A DNA stretch of 58,566 nt, taken from the NCBI GenBank assembly GCA_938085425.1, contig CALKGQ010000008.1:1-58566 (forward strand). Reading direction: 5' to 3'. Positions 19,742-27,372 of the stretch are shown here, piece after piece (the first letter of the stretch is position 1; the number at the start of each line of letters is the position of its first letter). This DNA comes from an uncultured Flavobacteriales bacterium. Lineage in GTDB: Bacteria > Bacteroidota > Bacteroidia > Flavobacteriales_D > Sanyastnellaceae. The notes below the pieces were generated by a model, which worked only from the letters and a program-made list of their open reading frames with translations, did not search any database and had not been told where the DNA came from. Made by a program: the position numbers and the translations under genes.

Positions 19742-20415
19742 GGAGCCAAACCAATCACCACGACATACTCCCCTCTCGCGGGGTGTGCCTCGAGATGAAG
19801 CATCAATTCGTCGACCGTGCCCCGAACGATTTCTTCATGCAATTTTGAAATCTCGCGGGCAAGGGAAACAGGACGATTTCCGGCCCCAGCATCCTTCATT
19901 TGGGCCATCAATTTGGCCACGCGATGCGGACTTTCATAAAGCACCACCGTGCAGGGCATATTGAGCAACGCTGCCAGCCTTTTCTGCCGACCTTTCTTGT
20001 GGGGAAGGAACCCTTCGAAATAGAAGCGGTCGGTGGGGAGACCAGAGGTGACCAAGGCCGGCACGAAAGCGGTGGCTCCAGGCAGGCATTCGACGTCGAT
20101 CGACGCGTCGACGCAGGCCCTGACCAAAAGGAATCCAGGGTCGGAGATGCCTGGGGTCCCTGCGTCGGAACAAAGGGCCAAGGTGATGCCGCCTTGAAGC
20201 TCACGGACCACCCCTTCCAAGGCCCGGTGTTCATTGTGTTGGTGGAAGGACCGCAAAGGGGTGTCGATGCCAAAGTGACGCAACAACTTTCCTGTGGTTC
20301 TGGTGTCTTCAGCCAGCACGAGATGGGCTTCTTTGAGACAGTCGATTGCCCGCTGCGTCATGTCGCCTAGGTTGCCCACTGGTGTGGGCACGACCACGAG
20401 CTTGCCTCCACTCAT
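19738..20415 (-). CDS. rsmI: 16S rRNA 2'-O-ribose (C1402) methyltransferase
   Basis: A 225-residue tetrapyrrole-methylase-fold enzyme. The N-terminus LVVVPTPVGNLGDMTQRAI, the acidic AEDTRTTGKLL and the CSDAGTPGISDPG SAM-binding loop are characteristic. It is the last gene of a three-gene minus-strand operon with the AsmA-like protein and an unknown acidic protein, and it overlaps the latter by ATGA. Its stop shares the tetranucleotide TTAA with convergent radA. Confidence 0.95.
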   Translation of the reverse strand: MSGGKLVVVPTPVGNLGDMTQRAIDCLKEAHLVLAEDTRTTGKLLRHFGIDTPLRSFHQHNEHRALEGVVRELQGGITLALCSDAGTPGISDPGFLLVRACVDASIDVECLPGATAFVPALVTSGLPTDRFYFEGFLPHKKGRQKRLAALLNMPCTVVLYESPHRVAKLMAQMKDAGAGNRPVSLAREISKLHEEIVRGTVDELMLHLEAHPARGEYVVVIGLAP

Positions 20416-20996
20416 GACACGAAGGTTCGCATGATGCGTTTGGCAAAAGATTCTTTGAGCTCCTCAATCTCCTCTGGATCGCCCGAGGTCGCCAAGGCCT
20501 CTTGAAAAAGCGACATTGCTTCTTCCTGTGTCGAGGCCCGTTCGAGCTTGCCCAGCAAAGTGCCAAAGACTTCCTCTTCGCCAGAAAACAAGACACTGGT
20601 GAATTGGGCCCTGTCAAGAATGCTCATCCCTTCCGCAACGTTCTGGAGGGGCTGAAGGGCCAGTTTTTCGGCCAAGGTCAATTCGCCAATGCTAGAGATC
20701 AGGTCCACTTGATTCTTGGGCGCGACCTCTTCGTCCTCCAAAGGTTCGAGCAATCGATTTTTAGGTTCTGGAGGGGGCGCGGCGTCTGCGGTTTCGCCAG
20801 GCACCTCCAATGGCGATGTGGCTGGAGGTTCGGTGGCAAGATGGCGTCTGACAATGGCGCCTTCGTGGAGAAGACGGGTGGCTTCTTCAAATGCCAAAAC
20901 AAGGTCAGGGTCCCAACCACTTTGCCGCGCCTGGTCAAGCGCATTTTGACAACGGACAAGTTGCTGTTGGACGTCTTGCATCTCGAGGGGCTCCAT
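20412..20996 (-). CDS. Unknown acidic protein between AsmA-like gene and rsmI
   Basis: I do not recognise this 194-residue protein. It is Glu/Asp/Leu-rich without signal peptide or membrane segment. An N-terminal helix (VQQQLVRCQNALDQARQ) may be coiled-coil. A Pro-rich linker (about residues 70-95) leads to a helical C-terminal half containing ISSIGELTLAEKLALQPL and ending in FAKRIMRTFVS. A scaffold or chaperone-like role would be a guess. The ATG is 2 bases after the AsmA stop. A TTG 6 bases upstream would give a TTGA overlap and is an alternative start. It overlaps rsmI by 4 bases. Confidence 0.7.
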   Translation of the reverse strand: MEPLEMQDVQQQLVRCQNALDQARQSGWDPDLVLAFEEATRLLHEGAIVRRHLATEPPATSPLEVPGETADAAPPPEPKNRLLEPLEDEEVAPKNQVDLISSIGELTLAEKLALQPLQNVAEGMSILDRAQFTSVLFSGEEEVFGTLLGKLERASTQEEAMSLFQEALATSGDPEEIEELKESFAKRIMRTFVS

Positions 20997-20998
20997 GC

Positions 20999-23512
20999 TC
21001 AAAGGTAATCTTCGTCGTCGGGGTTCAACAAGTCCGAGCGGTCGGTCGGCGCATCTTCCTGACTGTTGCGGATCCTGTCCAACAGTTTGGGCCGTTCTGG
21101 GCGAGGTTCCTCTTTAGTTTCCCCGCGCAAGGCCTCCCGCAAACGTTGTTTTTCAGCTTCTACAGCGCTCTTTCTGTGGGCCCTCGCAGCTGCGCGGTCG
21201 TAGGAATACACCGGCTCGGAAACGGGTCCTGACATGTTCAAGAAGAACTGGCTTCCCAACCCATCGTCTTCCATCACGCCGACAGCATCCGAGGCTGAGG
21301 CACGAAGGTCCCTCAGGGCAAAGCCGATGGTGTAGTCCATGAGATGGTCGAAAGTGTACACCCCTTCAATACTGAGGTTCATGGCGGAGGACTCAATCAA
21401 GGTTTTGGGCAAATCCACTCGACGCTGTGACACCTCAATGTGCTGTTGAATTGGAAGGAACTCGATGTCCTTGAGTCTTCCGCGCAAGTCGTCGGGATCG
21501 ACGAGGGGAGCCATGAGCCGATGCTCTGCCAGATAGTTGGCCATGTCGTCGAAGGCCTCCAACCCTTGGAGCCGTCCGTGGCGGATTTGGGTTTCAAGAC
21601 TGGCCGTGAATTGCTCCCCATGCCAACCTCCTCCGAGGTCCCAGCTCATGGCCAAGCTGCCTGCTGTCGAAAGGGCGCCTTGCAAGTGCTCGTGGCGAAG
21701 CAAACTCTGGCCAAAATCCTGGTATGTGGAGAACAACTCTGGCAAGGAAACGTCATCGACGGTCCCTCTCAGCCCCAGCACCCATCCGGCGCGCCCCGGC
21801 TTGAGCCCCCCTTCCAGCTGGGCGTGGCCCTCCAAACCTTTCAGCCGGGCGCTTCGAATGTTCCATCGGTTGTGCGTGCATTCGCTTCGAAGGGAGAGTC
21901 CTGTGCACTCGAGGTTGTCCCATTCCAAAAACTCGGAAGTCACATTCAAGGCCAGCGACGACCCAGGCGTCAACAGCTGGGCTTGCGTTGCGGGACCTTT
22001 GTCCAGGTGGTCCCAGAACGTCAAAATGGGGCCCACACTCAACCTGGCCGCAGCGATGTCCACGTTGCCTTTCATGGCACCTCCTTCCCACCACGTTCGC
22101 GGGGTCAAACCACGGCATTGCAGCCAGCCCTCGTTTCCTGCCCACTGGACAAACATTGAGTCTGCGTCGAGAGAGGATGGACGCCAACGCAAACTTGGGG
22201 CGTCGATGAGGTACGGGATGCCATCGAGCACCCCCGCCCATCGTTGAAGCTGGAGGTCGCCCTCGAAGGACAGGAACCCATCTGTGGGGTGGAGCCGAAG
22301 GCGGCCTTCCGCATGGGTTTGTCCAGAGGCAGGAAGGGCCGATCGAACGGATTCTGACATGGAGGGAACCCATGCGTCAAAGGGCGTGGTCATGTCCAGT
22401 GAAGCCTTCCCTTGAAAGATCAAGCCGGAGCGCGCACCAGGCATCACTGCGCCTTCGACTTGCCACCCAGCCCCCTCGAGGCTCGCTTCCGTCACCTCCC
22501 AGCGCCATGGTCCGCCTTGGCCTCGTCTTGCGCGGCCTTTTGCTTGCAAGGACCCATGCAGTGCCATGCTCATGCCAGTCCACGATGGCGCCAAATGAAC
22601 ATCGTTTTCTGGGGCGCTCCAATCCACCTCGACCCCGCGTTTGGTCAACGTAACCTGAAGGGCCAGGTGGTGTGCTGAAGACCATTTTCCAGTCCAGGGG
22701 CGATCGACAAGCAGATGGTCCAAAGCGTCGAAGGTTACATCGGGGCAGTCGATGGCCACGTTGTGGTCAGACTCCGACACTGAAGCCTTCCAACGGCTCG
22801 ACATTCCTGCCGCCGACAGTTTGCCTTCCCCCTCCCAACCCGAGTCTCCACGTGAGGCTGTCCCAGAAAAGGACAGGCCAAAGGGTTGGAGAGGTGGAAG
22901 GTCGTTGCCTTGGCCTTGGACCTCTTTGGCCTCCATTTCCCAAGACCAAGAATGCCCATCCAAAAGGGGCTCAATCGAGGCTTGCCCCAACCGTCCACTC
23001 CATTCGGACCCATTGCGCCATCGCGCCTTGACCGCCACGTTGGTCAGTTCCATCAAGGGAAGGTTGACCAAAGCGGGGTCCTCTTCCATCCCCCCTTTTT
23101 GCCCCACCAACTCTTCCACATTCCAACGTCCCGAGGCGAGTTCTTCAAGCAACAAGGAGCCCTGGTCCACAGTGAGCGTTTTCAAGGTTGGACGGTCACC
23201 CATCAAACTCCACACGTCGATTTCCATGCCCAGACGTTGTGCACGAAGCCACTCTTGACCTTGTGGGGATTGGATGGAAACTTGGGCAAAGTCCACACTG
23301 ACGTCGGGGAAGCTCCTCCACCAAGACAACCCAATGGTGTCGATGGTCAAAGTGCCGGTCACCTTCTGGCCCAATGCCTCCACCCCCAACTGCTTCCACT
23401 CCTCTCCATGTTGCACCACCATCCACCACCCCCAACCCATGGCCCCCAACAGAACCAAGGCCATGGCGGCAAGCCATCGGGTGAGTCGAACATGGGAAGA
23501 AGAAGGCTTCAT
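20999..23512 (-). CDS. AsmA-like inner-membrane-anchored protein
   Basis: An 837-residue protein with one N-terminal membrane anchor (about residues 14-33, LAAMALVLLGAMGWGWWMVV) and a long extracytoplasmic beta-rich region. It matches the AsmA/TamB-type pattern: WWRSFPDVSVDFAQVSI at the start, IDVWSLMGDRPTLKTLTVDQGSL after it, and ARLKGLEGHAQLEGGL and LMDYTIGFALRDLR near the end. Such proteins are thought to bridge inner and outer membranes for lipid transport. The C-terminal approximately 60 residues are charged (AEKQRLREALRGETKEEPRP). The start was placed at the ATG before the anchor; an in-frame ATG 66 bases upstream is possible. First gene of the operon with the unknown acidic protein and rsmI. 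Confidence 0.85.
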   Translation of the reverse strand: MKPSSSHVRLTRWLAAMALVLLGAMGWGWWMVVQHGEEWKQLGVEALGQKVTGTLTIDTIGLSWWRSFPDVSVDFAQVSIQSPQGQEWLRAQRLGMEIDVWSLMGDRPTLKTLTVDQGSLLLEELASGRWNVEELVGQKGGMEEDPALVNLPLMELTNVAVKARWRNGSEWSGRLGQASIEPLLDGHSWSWEMEAKEVQGQGNDLPPLQPFGLSFSGTASRGDSGWEGEGKLSAAGMSSRWKASVSESDHNVAIDCPDVTFDALDHLLVDRPWTGKWSSAHHLALQVTLTKRGVEVDWSAPENDVHLAPSWTGMSMALHGSLQAKGRARRGQGGPWRWEVTEASLEGAGWQVEGAVMPGARSGLIFQGKASLDMTTPFDAWVPSMSESVRSALPASGQTHAEGRLRLHPTDGFLSFEGDLQLQRWAGVLDGIPYLIDAPSLRWRPSSLDADSMFVQWAGNEGWLQCRGLTPRTWWEGGAMKGNVDIAAARLSVGPILTFWDHLDKGPATQAQLLTPGSSLALNVTSEFLEWDNLECTGLSLRSECTHNRWNIRSARLKGLEGHAQLEGGLKPGRAGWVLGLRGTVDDVSLPELFSTYQDFGQSLLRHEHLQGALSTAGSLAMSWDLGGGWHGEQFTASLETQIRHGRLQGLEAFDDMANYLAEHRLMAPLVDPDDLRGRLKDIEFLPIQQHIEVSQRRVDLPKTLIESSAMNLSIEGVYTFDHLMDYTIGFALRDLRASASDAVGVMEDDGLGSQFFLNMSGPVSEPVYSYDRAAARAHRKSAVEAEKQRLREALRGETKEEPRPERPKLLDRIRNSQEDAPTDRSDLLNPDDEDYL

Positions 23513-23619
23513 GGGCTGAAGGGGGAAGTTCGAAGGAGAAGAGGGTCCAAACGGACCGGCCAAGGTCCAAGTGTTCACATGCGTTGGTGGATGGGACTTG
23601 AATCCAACGCATTCCGAAG

Positions 23620-23627
23620 CATCTTTG
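23620..23627 (+). promoter_or_regulatory. Promoter of the superoxide dismutase gene (CATCTTTG with -33 TTG)
   Basis: CATCTTTG differs from TAnnTTTG at one position and lies exactly 4 bases before the ATG. A TTG at 23598-23600 is 19 bases upstream, the expected -33 spacing. Confidence 0.6.
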
Positions 23628-23631
23628 TGCC

Positions 23632-24378
23632 ATGGACAAGCGAACTTTTCTAAAAATCACCGGAGCAGCAGGCACTGGGGTGTTGCTGGCGCCGTGGTTG
23701 GGTTGTGCTGACGGGAGCAAGGGTGCAAAGGAAACAGGTCTTTGGGGCGCAGAGGCGTTCGAGTTGCCCCCCCTTGGGTTTGCCACAGACGCCCTTGCAC
23801 CAAGCTTGGACCAGGCGACCATGGAGATTCACCATGGCAAGCACCATGCCGGCTACGTTCGCAAACTGAACGCCGCTTTGGCCGGCCGCTCCAAAGGTGC
23901 AGGAGGCAGCTTGGTTCAACTTCTTCAAGAGGTGAATCCGGAGGATGCGGCCATTCGCAACAATGGCGGTGGGCACTTCAACCACAGTTTGTACTGGGAG
24001 GTTCTCCGACCAGGTGGGCCTGCGTTGCCAGAAGGGAACTTGGCGCAATTGATCGACAGGGACTTGGGAGGGGTCGAGCTGTTTGCGGAGGCTTTTGCCG
24101 CAGCCGGGGCGAAGCAATTTGGCAGTGGTTGGGCATGGCTTTTCATCAACCAGGATGGGGCGCTTGAAGTGTCCAGCACCCCCAACCAGGACAATCCCTT
24201 GATGACTTCTTGCGTGGAGCGCTCAGGGACACCCATCCTTGGGATGGACGTTTGGGAGCATGCGTACTACCTGCAATACCAAAACCGCCGAAAGGACTAC
24301 ATCCAAGCGTTTCTGAGCATGGTCAACTGGGCATCAGTGTCGGCCCGATTGGAAGACGCCGCTGGTCAGGTGAAGTGA
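23632..24378 (+). CDS. Exported Mn/Fe superoxide dismutase
   Basis: Dismutates superoxide. The 248-residue protein has a Tat-like N-terminus (DKRTFLK, then a hydrophobic stretch to Cys25) ahead of a full SOD domain (about residues 42-240). The four metal ligands are His67, His118, Asp206 and His210. GGGHFNHSLYW and Gln in STPNQDNPL are of the MnSOD type. The twin-arginine is Lys-Arg. The Cys after WLG could be lipidated but the lipobox is poor. Cytosolic SODs lack such a leader, so this one probably acts in the periplasm or at the outer surface. A good promoter with 4-base spacing precedes it. Confidence 0.93.
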   Translation: MDKRTFLKITGAAGTGVLLAPWLGCADGSKGAKETGLWGAEAFELPPLGFATDALAPSLDQATMEIHHGKHHAGYVRKLNAALAGRSKGAGGSLVQLLQEVNPEDAAIRNNGGGHFNHSLYWEVLRPGGPALPEGNLAQLIDRDLGGVELFAEAFAAAGAKQFGSGWAWLFINQDGALEVSSTPNQDNPLMTSCVERSGTPILGMDVWEHAYYLQYQNRRKDYIQAFLSMVNWASVSARLEDAAGQVK

Positions 24379-24395
24379 CCGTGGCTGAAGCGATC

Positions 24396-24980
24396 TCAGG
24401 GAGTCGGCTCCTTCTGCACGCGCTGGTAGGTCATGGTTTCGGATGCGCCAAATCGGACCAAACGTCTGAAGGCGGCATTGCCGCGGGGATTCAACTGAAC
24501 TTCGCGAAGCTTGTCGTTGGGGTCATCTTCGTCGTAGACAAGCTTGATTCGGTCCTCTCCGACCACATTTCCCCAACGTCTCAGGGCGCCAGGGAGTTTG
24601 GGGTCCAATTGACGGACCAAGATTTGGTCACCTGACTTTTGGGCGACCGCAAGTGTCCATCGGGGGCTTTGGCCTTCGCCCTCGATGTTCAGCACGAGCC
24701 GCCTTCCCATGCGGCGCAGCACAACTTGCTCGCCAATCACGAGGTCTTCTTGTCCATCGCTTAGGATGCGGTCACTGACAATGGTCATGACGTCTTCATT
24801 TTCAGCGTCTTCTTTGCCATCATTCACAGCCTTCCATTCTCCTTGCCAAGATTTGGGAAAGGACTTGAGGTTCCGACGATGCACCGGCATGGGTTCAGGG
24901 AAGGTCACGGTGACGCATCCTGTGGCGCAAAGGGTGAGGGCCAAAAGATAGAGGAGGGAGGAGGAGGGTTTGGGCATCAT
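24396..24980 (-). CDS. Putative lipoprotein of unknown function
   Basis: A 194-residue protein with a lipoprotein-type signal (LLYLLALTLCATGC, Cys about residue 22). The mature part looks beta-rich with a clear WQGEW ... DGQEDLVIGEQVVLRRMGRR pattern, suggestive of a small beta-barrel or lipocalin-like fold, but I cannot name a family. The end of uppP lies 9 bases upstream, so it is probably the third gene of the DUF3098-uppP unit. Two adjacent ATGs are possible starts. The stop lies 17 bases from the convergent SOD stop. Confidence 0.7.
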   Translation of the reverse strand: MMPKPSSSLLYLLALTLCATGCVTVTFPEPMPVHRRNLKSFPKSWQGEWKAVNDGKEDAENEDVMTIVSDRILSDGQEDLVIGEQVVLRRMGRRLVLNIEGEGQSPRWTLAVAQKSGDQILVRQLDPKLPGALRRWGNVVGEDRIKLVYDEDDPNDKLREVQLNPRGNAAFRRLVRFGASETMTYQRVQKEPTP

Positions 24981-24989
24981 GTGGGAATG

Positions 24990-25781
24990 TTAACCTAAGA
25001 AAAGCGCGAGAATGCCAACAACGGCACAGTAGAACCCAAAGCCAGCGAGGTTGCTTTTTTGGACCAAGCGAATCATCCAAGTGCATGCCAGCCAGCCACT
25101 GAAGAATGCGGCGGCCGTACCCAAGGCATAGCCCCACATTGGCCCGCCAGCAATGGCTTCTGTTTCGGGGCGCTCAAGGAGATCTTTCACCGTGAGCAAA
25201 GTGGCCCCACCAATGGGCACAAGGGCCATCAAAAAAGAGAACCGGGCGGCCTCTTTTCGAGAGACGCCAAGAAGCAAGGCGGCACCAATGGTGCTTCCCG
25301 ACCGACTGATGCCTGGCAGGATGGCCAAGGCTTGTGCAAGCCCGATGGTCAAGGCCCGCCATGATTGCAGTGGACGATTTCCACTTGGGGCCTTTTGGGA
25401 AAAAAAGAGGATGCCTGCCGTGATGCAGAGCATGCCTCCCACGAATTGGGGACTGGCAAGGGCTTCGATGGAATCCTTGAAACCTAGCCCCACCACGGCC
25501 GCAGGGAATGCGCTCAACAAGATCCAACCGATGTAGGTGCGCGCTTGTCGTCCTTTTTCGCCTCGTCCGAAGGCCCCCCTCACCAAAGTCTTGATGTCGT
25601 CGCGGAACACCACCAAGGTGCTGAGCGCGGTGGCGCCATGGACCAACACCGTGAAGGTCAAGTCTTCCTGTTCAAGGCCCAACAATGCCTGTCCGAGGGT
25701 CAAGTGTCCTGAACTCGAGACGGGGAGGAATTCGGTCAGTCCTTGGACCAAGCCGAGGAGGAGGTAGGACAGGGCCTCCAA
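24990..25781 (-). CDS. uppP: Undecaprenyl-diphosphate phosphatase
   Basis: Dephosphorylates undecaprenyl pyrophosphate so that the lipid carrier for peptidoglycan and glycans is recycled. The 263-residue polytopic protein has the BacA motifs LVQGLTEFLPVSSSGHL near the N-terminus and LPGISRSGST in the second half, and ends in a membrane segment. The start is a TTG one base after the DUF3098 stop; it encodes the conserved MEALSYLLLG and there is no alternative ATG before the first motif. Confidence 0.95.
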   Translation of the reverse strand: MEALSYLLLGLVQGLTEFLPVSSSGHLTLGQALLGLEQEDLTFTVLVHGATALSTLVVFRDDIKTLVRGAFGRGEKGRQARTYIGWILLSAFPAAVVGLGFKDSIEALASPQFVGGMLCITAGILFFSQKAPSGNRPLQSWRALTIGLAQALAILPGISRSGSTIGAALLLGVSRKEAARFSFLMALVPIGGATLLTVKDLLERPETEAIAGGPMWGYALGTAAAFFSGWLACTWMIRLVQKSNLAGFGFYCAVVGILALFLG

Positions 25782-25782
25782 A

Positions 25783-26013
25783 TCAACGCTTCTTCAGAAT
25801 GGCGTAGAAAATGATGCCATAGCCTGCCAGCACCACGGTGGGTGCAAGGGTGATGCGGCGAAAGCTGAAAATGCTTTCATCAAACACATTGGGGTCATCG
25901 GACCCACCGCCACTCATGAGGATGTAACCAACGATCAGGACGGCGATGCCGATGCCAAGCCAACGAAAGTTGCTGGGGCCAAACGCAAAAGGAGTCTTGG
26001 GAGCGTCGTTCAT
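25783..26013 (-). CDS. DUF3098 small membrane protein
   Basis: A 76-residue protein with two membrane segments (WLGIGIAVLIVGYILMSGG and LAPTVVLAGYGIIFYAIL) separated by a short loop with the FDESIFSFRRI motif. This is the DUF3098 family of Bacteroidota, function unknown. In this phylum it often sits between ftsX and uppP, as here, suggesting a role near division or the envelope. The longer open frame upstream runs into ftsX. The ATG 4 bases after a TACTTTCG box is the start. Confidence 0.85.
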   Translation of the reverse strand: MNDAPKTPFAFGPSNFRWLGIGIAVLIVGYILMSGGGSDDPNVFDESIFSFRRITLAPTVVLAGYGIIFYAILKKR

Positions 26014-26017
26014 GAAG

Positions 26018-26025
26018 CGAAAGTA
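26018..26025 (-). promoter_or_regulatory. -7 box of the DUF3098-uppP unit (TACTTTCG)
   Basis: TAnnTTCG exactly 4 bases before the DUF3098 ATG, in the short gap after ftsX. Confidence 0.45.
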
Positions 26026-26047
26026 AGCTTCGCAGCCGTATTCGCAG

Positions 26048-26914
26048 TCAGTGCAGTTTGGCGAGGTCAGCCTTGAGGTACCGATTGACGGCCACGCCAC
26101 TGAAGCCGGCGCCAAGCGCCCCTCCCACCAAAACGAAGGTGCCAGCAAGTCCCAACAGCCAACCCATGGGCACATGGCCCAGCTCCTCTTTCAACCAAGT
26201 CAGAGCCCCAGCCGTGCCCGCAAAAGCGAGCATGCCCGAAGTCATCCCCAGCACCAATCCCTGGACGATGAAGGGCCTCCGGATCAACCGCGGCCGCGCA
26301 CCCACCAATTGCATGTTGCGGATGAGGAATCGACGGGCGAAGACTGTGAGTCGAATGGTGTTGTTCAACAAGGCAAGGGCCACGAACAACCCCAACACGG
26401 CGGCGCCCAAAAGCATGGGGGTCCATCGGTCCAAGGCACGTTGGATGGCGGCGAGCAAATCGTTGTGCCACACCACCTCTGCAACCCCTGGTATGGACTC
26501 CATCCGCCGGGCAACGTCTTCGAGCAACAGGGGCTCAGCGTGCTCGGGTTGCATCATCACGTCCACCACGGGAGGAAGGGGGACGTAGCCCAAGAAAGAG
26601 ACGAAGGACTCCCCCAATTCTTCCTCCAACTGGGTGGCGGCCTCTGTCGGATCGAGATAAACGGCTTGTGCCACAGCAGGGTCAGCAGTGATGGCCAGTC
26701 GGGCGGCGTCCAGCTGGTTGGAGGAGAGTTCGCGCTGCAAGTACACCTGCACGTGGACCTGTTGGCGCAGTGCCCCGGTGGCCCAGTGCCCCATCCACGT
26801 CACCATGCCGACCCCCCCCAACAAAAACAGGGTCAAGGACATGCCCACCACAGTGGTGAACTGTGTGGTGAGATGGGCTTGTGAGGTTTTGGGTCGAGGA
26901 GCATTCGTCGCCAT
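26048..26914 (-). CDS. ftsX: Cell division protein FtsX (ABC-type permease)
   Basis: A 288-residue inner-membrane protein with an N-terminal membrane segment (MSLTLFLLGGVGMVTWM), a periplasmic domain (about residues 50-165) and three C-terminal segments, the standard FtsX layout. With FtsE it activates peptidoglycan hydrolases at the septum. The periplasmic part has YLQRELSSNQLDAARLAI and WHNDLLAAIQRALDRW. No ftsE is in the window. An ATG 4 bases after a CATCTTTG box is the start; the longer frame is open across the divergent sufA region and is not coding there. Confidence 0.93.
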   Translation of the reverse strand: MATNAPRPKTSQAHLTTQFTTVVGMSLTLFLLGGVGMVTWMGHWATGALRQQVHVQVYLQRELSSNQLDAARLAITADPAVAQAVYLDPTEAATQLEEELGESFVSFLGYVPLPPVVDVMMQPEHAEPLLLEDVARRMESIPGVAEVVWHNDLLAAIQRALDRWTPMLLGAAVLGLFVALALLNNTIRLTVFARRFLIRNMQLVGARPRLIRRPFIVQGLVLGMTSGMLAFAGTAGALTWLKEELGHVPMGWLLGLAGTFVLVGGALGAGFSGVAVNRYLKADLAKLH

Positions 26915-26918
26915 GTCC

Positions 26919-26926
26919 CAAAGATG
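26919..26926 (-). promoter_or_regulatory. -7 box of ftsX (CATCTTTG)
   Basis: One mismatch to TAnnTTTG, exactly 4 bases before the ftsX ATG; identical to the SOD box. Confidence 0.5.
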
Positions 26927-26961
26927 CGACGCAGGCGTCGGAATTGGGTCCATTGGCTTAT

Positions 26962-27014
26962 TTGGAACGCGTCCAAACAACCTATCTTTGCATCCCCCAA
27001 ATGGGGTATTTTTG
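26962..27014 (+). promoter_or_regulatory. Promoter region of the SUF operon
   Basis: TTG at 26962-26964, an 18-base spacer and TATCTTTG at 26983-26990 form a good Bacteroidota promoter. A second box, TATTTTTG, lies at 27007-27014. Between them CCCC-CAAAT-GGGG forms a small dyad (26994-27006) that could be a regulator site. Confidence 0.55.
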
Positions 27015-27034
27015 ACCCAGTTTTTCCACACATC

Positions 27035-27361
27035 ATGATCAAAGTGAACGACAGCGCACGTGAGCAGGTGCAAAAGTTGCTGGCCGAAGAAGGCCGGCCC
27101 GATGGCAGTTTTGTGCGTGTGGGCGTGAAAGGCGGTGGGTGCAGCGGCCTCATGTACCAGCTTGATTTTGACCACAAGACGCAAGACGACGATCAATCGT
27201 TTGAGGACAACGGTGTAAGGGTGGTCGTGGACAAAAAGAGTTTTCTCTACTTGGTGGGCACGGAGCTTCGCTACAGTGGAGGCCTGAATGGCAAAGGTTT
27301 TGAATTTCACAATCCCAACGCCAATCGAACTTGTGGCTGCGGCGAGAGTTTCTCCCTCTGA
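27035..27361 (+). CDS. sufA: Fe-S cluster assembly scaffold/carrier (A-type)
   Basis: A 108-residue HesB/IscA-type carrier. The three cluster-ligand Cys residues are in [11 protein letters not shown] and the C-terminal CGCGESF. It heads the SUF operon and would pass clusters from SufBCD to client proteins. The start [12 protein letters not shown] is chosen on family length; the open frame runs further upstream into the promoter. The symbol follows context; the family cannot be split from iscA by sequence alone. Confidence 0.93.
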   Translation: MIKVNDSAREQVQKLLAEEGRPDGSFVRVGVKGGGCSGLMYQLDFDHKTQDDDQSFEDNGVRVVVDKKSFLYLVGTELRYSGGLNGKGFEFHNPNANRTCGCGESFSL

Positions 27362-27372
27362 AGAGCAAAGCA

